From NCBI RefSeq assembly GCF_023278565.1, contig NC_064676.1, positions 1,116,001 through 1,180,000 of the forward strand: a DNA stretch of 64,000 bases, read 5' to 3'. Positions 33,450 through 45,328 of the stretch are shown piece after piece; the stretch's first letter is position 1; the number at the start of each line of letters is the position of its first letter. The position numbers and the translations under genes are program-made. This DNA is from Colletotrichum lupini. Taxonomy: Eukaryota; Ascomycota; Sordariomycetes; Glomerellales; Glomerellaceae. The notes beneath the pieces are model-generated. The model was not told where the DNA came from and did not search any database. It was given only the letters and a program-made list of their open reading frames with translations.

Positions 33450-36400
33450 GCGTCTCATATCGGACGCGGGTTTGAAGCCAACGATACTTCGTTGCTTGAC
33501 GAGAGAGCTCTTGAGTTGAAAGAACTCGGGAGCCATGAAGATTTTGTACGAGTTGAGGAGGATGTAACGGTACTCTTGATTCGATATACATGGGCAACAA
33601 TTGTTTTATAAATTGGGACGGGGAAGACGGCTGGGGGTTCAGGGGCGGAAAAGGCTTGGAGTCTATGAGGGCTATATAGGCTGCTCTCTGGCAGCTTGTA
33701 CAACACCTATGTCTAGGGAAATGAATGTTTTGTTGAAGTCAGTCGACCTTGTTGGCGGTGAACTCGTTGAAGTCCAAGGTCCACAGCTTGTGTCGACGAT
33801 TTACAGCCACCGGTGTGAAAGTATACGGGCTTCACGGTAGACGACAGCATCTGGTCAAACGGCTACACCCTGTGGTAAGGAATCTGCAGTATTGACTGTG
33901 GTTTGATGGCAAGGTATGCAAGAATCAACGTCGAATCCGTCTCTACTTCTAAGCCTTTTCCCATATTCCACACAGCATAATACGTACACCATAGGCTCGC
34001 ATCGCCATCTACGAGTTTCATCGACTTCTTCACCAGCAAGTCTCTCGGAATTACTCATAATGCATTCATCTTGCGAAAGATACGCTACTTAGGTAAGGTT
34101 CCTGCCATGAGATTTGCCTCCCGACATTGATAGGACGAATGGCTCGTTATACAGGCCTCGAGACGGGCAGAGTGTATACACCAACTAATTTAACAAAAGC
34201 AGAAACATCGCATCCATACCTACTGGTCCGGATGAGAGATCCTCAGACACGCAAACTCGTTGGGTCTCGCTGCCTTTGGGTCAACTGGCTAATATGACTG
34301 AGAAAGATAGCTCAAGATACAGACCGCAAGGTCTACACATCAAATGACACTAGAAACAGACATACTCCCCAAAAAATACCGTGCACGATCTCCGGACAGG
34401 CAACTCGGAAGTCAAGAATGCGAAAAGGAGTATTCACATCTTGACATCTTTGAGAAGCAGCATAGACGAAGCAGCTGTCAAAAGAGGGCCAGTCCGCAAA
34501 CGCGCCAGCAGGGAAAGGGGGGCCGGAGCAATGACGATGATGGACCGGTCCAGGCCTTTGATCGGTCTGGCAGTCTCGGTGAAGCATGTGAGTTCGCGGT
34601 GTGGGAGAGCACTGACCGCCAGCTGGCAGTATATTCCCCACAACCCGGCCCCGCCCGTCCCATCATCGAAAGGGAAGCACCACGGGCAAGCACGACCACC
34701 TGGCTACGTGCGTGTACCTAGGCCATTGCCAAGGATCACGATGAGGAAAGAACTTGTGGTGACAGCTGGTGGCGGTGCGGAGAAGTGGCTGATTTTTTCA
34801 CACTCCAAAACCCCATCGTTGGTTGTGGTGACCGTGGGGTTAGCTCAGAGTGACATCACCGGAGCAATTGGTCCTGGACAAGAGCCATTGGGCAGGCAGG
34901 GAGTAAGACAGAGCTCGCAGCTTCCCGCTGGAGCTAAGGATGACGCAGGAAGGCACCTCACCTTTCCTTTCCCCAAGCTCCGTCTACACGAAAAGTGTTG
35001 AGCATTGGTTCACAAACAGGAACATGAAAATGAAGTTATCCTGAGTCTTTAATCCCAAACGACAATTCAAATATCTCAGGCTGATGGCATGAATGGCATA
35101 AACATGTCCCCCATATTTCCCATCAAAGTAATGGTTTCACCGTCCTTGCTCCAAACTGACCTGCAACCTTAATGTTCAGCGCTATGCACGTTGCACCAGG
35201 TACGTACCGCCCAGCCAAGCACCGCCAAACAGCCCGGACACCGCAGTGAACCCGCACCGCACCGCGTAAGAAATCCACTAGACAGGGGGGTAGCTACGTC
35301 ATGCTGAACAGAGATGAGCTTCACGGAGCTCTCTGAATGGCTGAGGAGGGGAGAGCTTTTTTTTGTTGCCCTTTTCCGTCATCGTCTCTGAAGCACATCA
35401 TCGTGGCATGTGGCCTGTCCTGGCCGGTGCTATTGCATTGAATTGACGTGACTGCCCTGTCGACCTCACTGTGTTGGCCCCCAAGGTAAGTAGGTGTTGC
35501 TCAGTTACGTGGGGAGCTTGGACGTGCCATGTATGGATACGATATGTCTCTTCTTTCTTTGTTTTGTTTGATTGTCTCAACGTCCGGCCGGTTGTCTCCA
35601 AACAATTTGAATAGCAAGGCAAGGGAAGACTTGGGCAGGTGCACCATGCAATAAGTTTGCGAAAGAGAAGGAGCTCCTCGCTCGTCACTCCTTTGGCCGC
35701 GGCAAGTGCTTCTTGAACCAGGCAGGTGCGACTTATATGTATGGCAATGCACCTTACCCAGGAAGGCACCGAAGGCAAGGTGTAGAAAGTACGTATCGCG
35801 AATGTACGGATACGTAGGTAGGTAGGTATTGTACAACCGCCCGCTCCTTCCTCCATCCACAAGGCCTCGAATGCCATGGCCATCGCAGCAACGGGACGAG
35901 AGAGATGAGATGCATCCACGGGGAAGGCACCCAAGGCGCCCAACACAAATGCAGCCACAATTTCCCCCAAATCGTACCTCACCGCAGTGACGTGATGGAT
36001 TCCTACCGTGAATTAGATCATCCGTGGTCCATTGGGTGAGAATTGACGCTTCAAGCTTGACGCTTGCCTTCCTTTGGTTGACCCCAAGGCCCCTTCCTCA
36101 CTTGTGCTCCGTAGGTAGTCTGTACGCCTCCCATTTCCTCCCTGTCGTCAACCTGCCCGCCTATTGCCTGCACCTGCACCTCCACATTCATCTAGGTTTC
36201 CCGTCCACATTGCGTCTACCTACGTCTCCCCCCTGTACACAAGCACGTAGCTTGCCATCCCGCCTCCCGTCGACACAACAAAAACCACCTACACCCTTGG
36301 CAACCTCTCCCCCGAGCTTGACCTTTCTGTTTCTTCCTCTCTACATCAACATCTCTGTGATTTCCTCATCTCAGTTCTTTCCGGGCCTCTTTTTTTTCGT

Positions 36401-36451
36401 GATACCCCCATCTCTGGCTCTTCATTGGAAGACTGATTGCAAATCAACATC
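33450..36451. other. 3-kb spacer between hydrophobin and Ish1 gene
   Basis: No gene supported. A GTAG/GTAGGTAGGTA run is seen at 35813-35829. The last 450 bp before 36452 are strongly pyrimidine-rich on the plus strand, typical of a 5' leader of an expressed gene. Confidence 0.45.
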
Positions 36452-38308
36452 ATGCGTTTCCTCCCCGCCGTCCTGACGGCTCTGGCTGCCCAGGGCGCCA
36501 TCGCGAGCTCTTGGTTCTCCAAGGCTGGTACGTCATATTCAGAATTCATCATTGTCTTGATTTGTTTGATATGAAACTGACAAATATCACTCGCAGCCTA
36601 CAACAAGTGGCACGAGACCGAGCTTGAGCGCTGGCTGTCTGACCATGACATCCCCTACCCTACTCCCGCCGACCGCAAGGATCTCGAGAAGTTGATCGAG
36701 AACAACTGGAACGACTACGTTGTCTCCCCCTACAACTCGTGGGATACCGACCGTCTTCAGAGCTACCTGAAGGCCAAGGGTCTCGAGACCGAGGGCGCCG
36801 CCAAGGCCAACAAGGAGTCTCTCGTCGCTCAGGTTCAGAGCTCTTGGTACGAGACGAGCGACCAGGCTCAGAACGCCTACCTCAGTGTCAAGGACTGGAT
36901 CTTGGACAGCTGGACCGACAGCCAGCTCAAGGCCTTTGCTGACAAGCACGGCATTCCCGGTATGTTCACAGCAAATTTTGGTGCCACAAGTTTCCGAGAC
37001 TGACATCATTCTAGTCCCCCAGCCCCGCAACCGTGACAGCATCCTCCAGAAGGCCCGCGCCAACTACGAGACCATTGCCCAGAAGGCTGGCGAGACCGCC
37101 TCCTACCCTGGTAACTGGCTGTATGAGACCTGGTCCGGTATGTATTGATCCTCTGCCCACTGCTTTTCCCACGCTAATCTCATGTGCAGAGTCTGACTTC
37201 AAGGAATGGCTTGATACCCATGGATTCCCCGCTCCCCAGGTCACCAACGTGAGTACAACCAAAATGCCCGCGCACTGCCCATGTGCTAACTCCTACACAG
37301 CGCGATAAGCTGATTGCCTCTGTTCGCCGCAACTCCCGTCTTGCTTCCCTCAAGGCTCAGGAGCAGGCCGCGAGCGCTTCCGCTTCTGCTCAGCAGGCCT
37401 ATGCCACTCTCACCGACATGGTCATTGACGCCTGGAGCGAGTCTCAGCTCAAGGAATTTGCTGACAAGAACGGCATCCCTGTTCCCCAAGGCACCAAGAC
37501 CAACGAGCTGAGAGCTCTCGTTCGCAAGCACCGTGCTGACTTCCTCAACTCCAACATTGCTGGCAAGGCTAACAGTGCTTTTGGTGCTGCCACCTCCAAC
37601 GTTAACCAGGCTGCTGCCAAGGCCACCGATGCTGCCTCTAACGCTGCTACCGAGGCCTTCAATGAGGCTGTTGGTACCTGGTCTGAGAGCCGTCTTAAGG
37701 GTTACCTCGACTCCCGTGGCGTTCCCGTTCCCCAGGGATCTAAGACTGATGAGCTCCGTGCCCTTGTTCGCAAGAACCAGCACAAGGCCGCCACTGGCTG
37801 GAGCGCCTGGACCTACGATGATCTCTCCACCGAGAACCTCCGCAAGTACCTTGCTTCCAGCAGTGACGCTGCCGTCAAGAATGTTGCCGACAAGAAGGAC
37901 GCTACTCGCGATGAGCTTGTCAACGCTGCTCAGTCTGCTTACAGCTCCGCCTCTTCTGCCGGTGGTACTTCCTATGCCTCCGTCACCAGCTACCTGTCCC
38001 AGGCCACCGACGCGGTCAAGTCCAATTTCTTTGACACATGGAGCGAGAGCGAGCTCAAGAGCTACCTTGACAGCTACGGTGTCAACGTTCCCCAGGGGTC
38101 CACTGTCAACGAGCTCCGCGCCTACGCCCGCAAGCAGTACACGTACTTCAAGTACGGTACCTCGACTCCTTCCGATACTCTCTTCGCTAAGGTCGCAGAG
38201 AACGTCAAGGACACCTGGAACTGGGTTTCCAACCAGATCGGTCTTGGTGCTGATGCCGCTCAGAAGAAGGCCGTCGAGTCCAAGGAAAAGGTCAAGCAGG
38301 AGCTGTAA
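36452..38308 (+). CDS. Ish1/Msc1 stress-responsive nuclear-envelope protein
   Basis: Five exons: 36452-36527, 36597-36959, 37015-37137, 37190-37248, 37301-38308 (542 aa). A signal peptide (MRFLPAVLTALAAQGAIASS) places it in the secretory/perinuclear space. The mature part consists of Ish1 (HeH/SAP-like) modules: about eight copies of a W-(S/T)-E/D-S-x-L-K-x-(Y/F)-x-D-x-x-G-(I/V)-P-V-P-Q pattern, for example WSESQLKEFADKNGIPVPQG and WSESRLKGYLDSRGVPVPQG. Ala-rich helical linkers of LEA type (ATSNVNQAAAKATDAASNAA) separate them. S. pombe Ish1 is stress-induced at the nuclear envelope and S. cerevisiae Msc1 affects meiotic sister-chromatid recombination. Strong codon bias (C-ending) suggests high expression. 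Confidence 0.9.
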
Positions 38309-39046
38309 ATGCTCTTCCCACTTTCTAATTGATACCCATCTCTCATGACGATGGAACTAGTGACTCACCTGAGTCACGCTGATGACGGATGACAAAATTT
38401 GGGTTTTCGGCTTGTTTTGTTAACGACTTTTGCTTTGGGAATTACCATGGTTCGGAGGGGATACCTTCAAGCCCAGGGTAACAAGGGTGATGGACGCCGC
38501 ACGTTTATCGAGTCTTTCCCTTGGGCCAGGACTGTACACTATTCATTTAGTAATGAGCCATGAAATTAAGCATTCAAAGTACTATCAATGACAGGATTGA
38601 ACGTGACCATGATGTGAACGTGTCACGCTGATGCTTTTAAACCGCCCCCCTCACATTTGATAGATAGGGCTTAATGCATTGCGGCTTCATGAAACAAGCA
38701 TGCTCCACGTTGGCTAGAACGAATCGATAAGTAATAATGTCTGAGTCGTTTCCCGCCTCGCGATTAGACACTGGCGATCAACCCATATGGTTTGACGTAC
38801 AATCGCATAACACACCACTTGGAACTGAGATAGCCCGTAAAAGTAAACCTCAAAGGGGACTTGGTCTAAATAAGGACTATCCACGATGTAGACCTCAACT
38901 AACGGTCAAGACTGAAACTTTTGGTATTTAAAAGCACTTCTCACGAATCCTCTCCATTTGCCCTTTCTTTTTTTGGGTACGCCTCTTCGCAATGCGAACT
39001 CTCACAAAGTCACCAACTCTCACCTCCAAATGTTGTCATACCCGCA
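38309..39046. other. Convergent spacer between Ish1 and Trl1
   Basis: About 740 bp of 3' flanks of two convergent genes; the short open frame starting at 38737 has no domain. Confidence 0.45.
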
Positions 39047-41656
39047 TTACCTTGAGAGAACGCCCCGGACGACTCCCTCCAGGTTGGGCTTGTTATCAAA
39101 GACGACTTCCTGGATCCCCGTCTCGCCGCCGGTGCCCTTGTCCAGCCAGCGGGCGAGGAGGTCGTTGCTCTCCTTTGGCTTGACGGCGTCGTCGCGGGTG
39201 CCGACGGTGATGTGGGCGACGTTGTTTGTGCACTTCCACTGGCCTGTCGGGTCGACTAGCCGGACAACCATGGCCATGACGCGGTCGTCAAAGACCACCT
39301 ATACGAGAGTCAGTCAGTCTGTAGATGGAAAATCACAAAGGGTTCTGCTTACCCGCTCGAGCTCGACGGAGCACTCGCCCAAGGGGCGGATGTTGGCCTG
39401 GTCCTGGGTACCATTTTCCTTTTCCGCCTCGGCGAATAGGGCGAGGTACTTTGACCACAGCTCCGCGTTGTCCTTTGAACTGGCGCGGTGCATGAGCGTG
39501 ACGTGAAATTTGGGCTGGACGCGGCGGGTCTGGTGAAGCTGCTTGTAGAAGCGGGAGGTGGAGGCGTCAACCTTGTTGAAGGCGCCGTCGAGGACGCCGC
39601 GGACTTCCTGGGACTGCACCTCGACGGACATGTACTCAAGAGGCTTCTTCTTCTTCGGCTTGGGACCCGCCTGCTGCTGCTGGCCCTGCTTGTCCTTGCG
39701 GGGACCGCGGTCCGGAATGTTGTGCTTGAACTCGGGCTTGTACTCAATAAAGGCGGACTGGATGGCTTTGTCGAGCTGCTCGGCGGAGGGGACCTCGGAG
39801 ACGAGGTTAGGGTACATGCGGTGTAGCTCGGTGATGACCTTCTCGAGGTTCTCGCGGCTGCCGGCGGTGGGGTCGAGGTTGATGACGTTGTCGAAGCCAT
39901 CGTCGGGTGGAGAGAAGGCGGTCAGCGGCTCGAAGCGGCTGATGAAGCCTTCCATGACGCCGAGGAATTTTGACGCGTCGGTGGCGGCGTGGATGGTCTG
40001 GTGGTTATCGCCGCGGGCAATAACACGCTCCTGGGTGATACGCCGGACCTCGTCGACGTTGGAGTTGTCGTGGGCGAAGTAGAGAGCCACAAGGCGGGCC
40101 GTCTGGTGCTGGACCTTTACATCGGTGATGATCTGCTTGCGCTCATGCTTCTGGGCATTGTTGCGGTCGCCGATAACGACGGGATGATCTTTGAGGAGGT
40201 CGAGAATGGCCTTTGTGAAGCGAGGCGGCCGGCCCTTGCCTGAGATATTGTCGTTCTGCACGTGGCCCCAGTTGAATAGCTGCTGTAGGGCGACGGCGAT
40301 AGTAGTCTTGCCGCAGCCGATGGTGGCAATGGGGCACAGGATCACGTCTCCGGTGACATCTGCGTTGACGTTGTTGGGCCCATCCTCAAGCTCGAGATTA
40401 GCGGCGTCGGAGCCCTTCATGTTCTTGTAGGCGAGGAAGTCGTTGCGGAGAGCGATGATACCGTGGTTTTGCTGGTAGAGCTGGGCGAGCTTGGGGTCGG
40501 CCTGAAGGCGCCGGCGGGCGTAAAGGAGGTACTCCTCGGTGATCTTGATGTGCTTCTTGTAGCGGGGCGGCTTTCCGGAGATCATTGCTTTTGTGCACTC
40601 GCGCCATTGGCGGTACATCAGATAGGGCTCCTCAAACTTGTACTTGAAGAACCAGTCGCGGTAGGGAACAGACTCCGGGTTGTAACTCTCCTTGCAGCGG
40701 ATTACGAATCCCTCAACGTCGCGGTCGCCGTAGGCGCCCGTCTCTGCCACCTCCTCGAGAAACTTCTTGACCTCGTTGACATCGTCCATGACGATCAAGC
40801 CGACATTCTTGAAGCCCCAGTCGTTGCCGAAACTCTGAACGAGGGCGCTGGGGTAGGTGGCAAACTCGGGGAGATTCAAGTTGATGCCGTGGATGTAGAG
40901 GCCGGCTTTGTCCGGACCGTACTCGAGGATGTGCTCCTCAAAGGAGTCGTCGCAGAGTTCGGCCACAGCAGTGGAATTCCGGTCCCGGAGCTCCCTGGCC
41001 AAGTCCTCTTTTGTCTTTCCCAGGGCAGCGAGCTGCTTCTCAATCATGCGCTCTCCGGCAGTAGCATGGCTAAGCTCGGCGTCGGCCCTATCACCTGTAG
41101 AGTGCTTGCTGCATACCAGCAGCGTACCATCCTCCAAGCCGGAAATGAAGATGATGCAGCCGTTCTCCTTGAGGGTGAGCTCGTAGGGGCCCTTTGTTCT
41201 CGGGATGATGTTTTCCCACTTTGTCTCATTGACCTCGCCGACGTTGAAGAACTTGTCGTAGCCTCGCGTCACAATCTCATGCTCGTTTCGGCGGTTTCTT
41301 GCTGTGAAGAGACCTCTGGCGTAGGTGGGCAGGCCTCTCTTCTTGTAGTCCCATTCCTGCATTTTCCAGGAGTCGACAGTGACACCATCCTGGGAGTTCT
41401 TGACGTCGAAAGACGTCTTCTTGCAGGAGAAGCCACCGCCCTTTGACTTTGCAAACTTGTTGTAGGCCTTTGCGTCGTTTAGGGCGTGAACCATCTCTGA
41501 GACCTTTCCGGCGTCCTGGGCAACATAGGGGACCTTGGGCATGACTGCCTCGGCATTCATCGCGTTTGCTGTCGCCATTGTTGTGGTAAAGGGTTTGTTG
41601 AAAGTGAGGGGGGATTGTCTAGAAGCGAAGAAAAGTGCCCTTCGGGCAATGAACAT
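39047..41656 (-). CDS. TRL1: tRNA ligase (ligase-kinase-cyclic phosphodiesterase)
   Basis: Joins tRNA exons after intron removal, and in yeasts HAC1 mRNA. Two exons, 41656-39353 and 39298-39047, intron 39299-39352; 851 aa. The adenylyltransferase domain has the nucleotidyl lysine in LTLKENG (K163) and the later EGFVIRCK (315-322). The kinase P-loop is IATIGCGKTT (443-452). The C-terminal 2H phosphodiesterase carries two H-x-T motifs, FHVTLMH (718-724) and AHITVGT, the second in the last exon. The first 26 residues (MFIARRALFFASRQ..) are Arg-rich, acid-free and precede a second Met (MATANAMNAEA); they look like a mitochondrial presequence. The domain order equals yeast Trl1. A linker with KPKKKKP precedes the phosphodiesterase. 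Confidence 0.95.
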
Positions 41657-42604
41657 GGAAAGGACGACAAAGAACGACGCTTGTGCTGTCCCTTTCTCTG
41701 TTGAAAAAGGAGAAGAGACAAGTTGTGTGAAGATGATCTCACTTGACCGTTCGGCCTGGGAGGGTGAGATATTCGTTTGTTTTGTAGTACTTGAAAATAG
41801 GATGTAAGCCTAATCCTTGACTAACAACCTTGAGATTGGCAAAAAAGTAAACACTGAGGTACCTTAGGTCGAGTAGGTACAGACCGCAGCAAACGCAGTA
41901 CAGGAGGTGAGTCACTGTTAACTGCCTCGTTTGGGCAACGGACGAGAGAAAGTTCCAACCTGAGGGGGTCTCGATCAAGCGGCCTCAGCTCAAAATATTG
42001 GCGTGTGGCTAAGTCACACCTTGAAAGAAATCGAGAGGGAGACAACCTAAGAGAAGCAGAGAAGTAGAGAAACAGAGTCTCAAAGCACTGCAAGTTGAAC
42101 TCTCAGAAGACGTCGGTAGTCACGCCGGGGGAAGGAGGCCAATCGACGGGAAATGGCGTGGTGGTTTGTGCCTTCCTTAGGTTACCTGGTGTGCCTTGCG
42201 CTTTCCACATTGGGGTGCGGTGGTCCATTGGGCAGGCGCGATGGATAAGCGCCACTGCCACCAACGTCGTGGGATTCTTCGGGGGGGGCACTGGGGCTTG
42301 GAGGGGCACAGCACAGCTCCCAAAGGGCCAAAGTCCCAGGGCCTCCAACCCCCACCAACACCCGACCACTGCAGCTTACCTCATCCAGTCTAGGTAGGCG
42401 GTAAGGATCATCTTTGGAGGGGTCAATGAACTTTCCATTGTATGCGTCACGCCGGGAGCTCCCCTCATCCGGCAGAAAAATTCCAACAAGCAAAGACAGC
42501 AACATAACATTGTTGGACGAAAACCAATTTGGCCTCAAATTTCCCGACCCAAGAGTTTTCCTGCTAGTTTTATTTCCAAGCTAATACCTTTGGCCAAACC
42601 AACC
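41657..42604. other. Divergent promoter region Trl1 / ankyrin gene
   Basis: About 950 bp. It contains a GGTACCTTAGG-type element near 41858. No gene seen. Confidence 0.45.
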
Positions 42605-43300
42605 ATGGCTCCCAATCCCTACCTCTTGGCCGCCGACAACCCGGACGCCCTGCTTACCCTCCTCCGCGAGAACCCCGCCATCGCCTCCGGCCAGGATGAG
42701 CACGGCTACTCCCTCGTCCACGCCGCCGCGAGCTACAACCACCTCGAGCTCCTCCGCGCCCTGATCCGCGAATTCAACGTCAACGTCGACATCAAGGACG
42801 AAGACGAGGAGACTGCGCTCTTTGTCGTCGAGACCGTTGCTGCTGCCAAGTGCCTGGTTGAAGAGCTTGGTGCCGACATCAACGCCAAGGGCGCCGACGG
42901 CATCACCGCCAGCCAAAAGATTGAGGGCGAGGGAGACTACCCCGAGATCGCCGAGTACCTGCAGGGCATCGAGACACAGAGAAGCGCCTCTGCCGCCGCT
43001 GCTGCTAAAGCTGCCGCTCCTACTTCTACCACCACCGCCGCCACCACCGATACCGCTGCCCCGCCCATCGACATGCCGCCCGTCCCTGAAGGTCTCGCCG
43101 TGACGCTCGGCACCATGGACCAAGCTGAGGAAGTCCCCGCCGAAGTCGACCCTGAGTTCAAGCGCCGGATAGAGCAGCTGGCCGAGAGGGAGGACTTCCA
43201 CACAGCCACGGGCCAAGCCGAGCTACGCCGCCTCGTCGAGGATGCCGTCCTCGGTCAGGACCTGGGTGATGAGCGCAGTGTGCGTCAGAAGCAAGGTTAA
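42605..43300 (+). CDS. Ankyrin-repeat protein, 231 aa
   Basis: Single exon from ATG 42605. Three or so ankyrin repeats fill residues 5-125: NPDALLTLLRENPAIASGQD, HGYSLVHAAASYNHLELLRAL, DEETALFVVETVAAAKCLVE and ADGITASQKIEGEG. An Ala/Thr-rich linker follows, then an acidic/basic helical tail (DPEFKRRIEQLAEREDFHT, QAELRRLVEDAVLG). The layout equals the small fungal family of uncharacterised cytosolic ankyrin proteins related to yeast YCR051W; this relation is from memory. Its stop is only 50 bp from the stop of the convergent Rpp40 gene, so the 3' UTRs must overlap. Confidence 0.85.
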   Translation: MAPNPYLLAADNPDALLTLLRENPAIASGQDEHGYSLVHAAASYNHLELLRALIREFNVNVDIKDEDEETALFVVETVAAAKCLVEELGADINAKGADGITASQKIEGEGDYPEIAEYLQGIETQRSASAAAAAKAAAPTSTTTAATTDTAAPPIDMPPVPEGLAVTLGTMDQAEEVPAEVDPEFKRRIEQLAEREDFHTATGQAELRRLVEDAVLGQDLGDERSVRQKQG

Positions 43301-43350
43301 AAAGAAGTTGAAGAGAGAAGAAAAGCATTCTGTTTATGTTTAATAACTGG

Positions 43351-44686
43351 CTATTCATCACCTTTGACTTCCCAAAATAGGTAATGGCCAAGCGATTCGG
43401 GCGGCCGGAAGAATGCGACTTCGGTGCTGTCGCCCGTCATGCCCTTTGAAAAGGACGTCGCGCTTAGCGAGAACCAGGTGCGTGACGGCAAGGCGACGAG
43501 GGCGTTGATGAGGACGCCGCGCACCCAGTGCGAGGCGAAGAAGCCTTGCCACGAGATCTTACACACGTTTGCGTGTGACGGCGTGTCCGGGTCCCCGGGG
43601 ACCTGGTAGCGTGAGAGGTACGGGTCGATGGTGTCCCCTGCCTTGACGCGGGGGCTCTGCAGACGGATGAGAGATAGCCACTCGTACGTCTCTGTCGCAA
43701 AGTCTTCGAGGCCCGGTCTGTCGCCGTTTTGGATGATATCCAAGGGTAGTGACAGCGGTGGTGTCTGGACCTGGAAGTCGGGTGCGACGGATGGCTCGCA
43801 CGTGTATCTTGTTGGAAAATATTGGTCCAGCGGATCTGGTGATGGTGCTGAGGAGATTTATGTCAGAGTAGGCACCAGAGACAGGATAAGCTTGGGTGAA
43901 TAACTTACTAGTGGTCGCCGCGTTGCAGAATAGCCACGTCATGGGCGTGTTGAGGACATTCTTGCAAGCGTACACCAACCTGTCGAAGCCCTTTTTGCCA
44001 GGGAACATGGACGGGTCTCGCAACTGGTAGCTCACAACTTGAAGGTCGTTAGTTTCGAAGAGTGCCGTGCTGCAATGTGAAATGTTCATCTTGCTCACCC
44101 CATCGCGGCTTCAAGCCCCTCTTCCCCTTGACACCGTGAGGTTTTCCAACAAGACCGGCACGCTCGTACGTTTCCTTGTCGAGGTACATGGTCAACAGGC
44201 CCTCGCGAAGCGAGAATACGTTTTCAACGTTTGTCCTGCCCTCTGAGAGCATGAGGATGTTGCCTACATAGAATCAGTACCCACGCGACATCACACTCTG
44301 CGATGAAGTTGTTTTTACCTCTCTTAATGTACTCATTAAAGAACCCGCCGTCCAGAACCTGGCCGAGGGTCATGATGACGCGGTGGAACGTCGGTGCTGG
44401 GAGCTCTTCGACGAGCTTCTGGCGGACTAGCTCGAAGCACTCTTGCGGTAGGACAAGGTCGACCTTTTGAAATGTTAGTTAAAGGTCTAGTCATAGAGGA
44501 GGTTTGCCAAGGTTCCGGTTTCAATGGTTCAGAAAGACAAACCTTGTAGTTGAATCCTTGTCCCAGGATAGGCGCCCACGGCTTCCCCTTTGTCGGCAGC
44601 TGCTTGGGCTCAATGTGAGGCATGGTGCCGTATGTGACGAAACATTTTGGCGATTGGTAGACGCTAGGCGTCGGGAATGAGAGCAT
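43351..44686 (-). CDS. RNase P/MRP subunit p40 (Rpp40)
   Basis: Protein subunit of RNase P (5' tRNA maturation) and RNase MRP. Five exons: 44686-44543, 44463-44319, 44263-44099, 44037-43909, 43847-43351 (359 aa). Motifs of the Ribonuc_P_40 family include TMPHIEPKQLPTKGKPW near the start, FHRVIMTLGQVLDGGFFNEY, the core SLREGLLTMYLDKETYERAG with LVGKPHGVKGKRGLKPRW, then C-terminal LEDFATETYEWLSLIRLQSP and SWQGFFASHWV. The start is the ATG of MLSFPTPSVYQSP; the frame is open further upstream but without ATG. It shares a 642-bp divergent promoter with Trm11, another tRNA-maturation gene. The nucleus is the expected location. Confidence 0.88.
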
Positions 44687-45328
44687 TTTCCCTGGAGAAG
44701 CACTGTTACCAAGTTGGTTGAGCTTGGTCGATTTGCGTTGAAGTTGGCACCAATGATCAGGGCGTGTAAGTCGGTCGTGATATTGAGTGAGTGAGACGAG
44801 AGCTTGACCGCGGAATCGAGAATTGCATATTGGTCTTCTTGTGTCCACGGTAGGCGTCGATAGAGCACACTCGAGATCCACTCAATTATCTCTGATCGCT
44901 GATGATTGGTTCAAGAGGGCGTGTGCGCATCCGAGTGACTCTGCGCCCAGAAAATACCATCTTTTCGAGTCAGCGGGATGAGAGGCACTGCGCAAACGTT
45001 TCTTCCAAACAGCACCAGAAAAAAAGGGAACTCTTGACATGACTACAGGGTAATCCAAGACCTCTCAGATCTATGAGTAGCAAGACTTCTTGTTTCTTTC
45101 TTCTTTCTCTGAGTTGTGCCAGTGCTAATCCCAAACACAGTCGCTAATAAGCCTCCGAAGCGCAAGAGAATAAAAAAAAACGAGGGGCATTTTTCACCCC
45201 GCGCTTGCGCCAGGATTTTCCAACGGGCTGCCCCTCCTCACTCACCCAGTCGACCTGAGTCTCATGAGAGAGGACCCCAAGACACCCTCGATCAGATCAC
45301 CATCTAGGACGCCAAAGTCATCTTCGTA
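44687..45328. promoter_or_regulatory. Bidirectional promoter region Rpp40 / Trm11
   Basis: Divergent spacer of 642 bp between two tRNA-maturation genes. No TATA box seen; an A run lies at 45172-45180. Co-regulation is inference. Confidence 0.4.

Noticed and set aside
37533..38348. 271-codon frame inside the Ish1 gene
   Set aside because: Frame-shifted shadow of the repeat exon, Pro/Leu/Ser/Thr/Arg-rich, typical of a wrong frame.
40463..41446. 327-codon frame antisense to tRNA ligase
   Set aside because: Leu/Val-rich mirror of a confirmed coding exon; no start context or domain.
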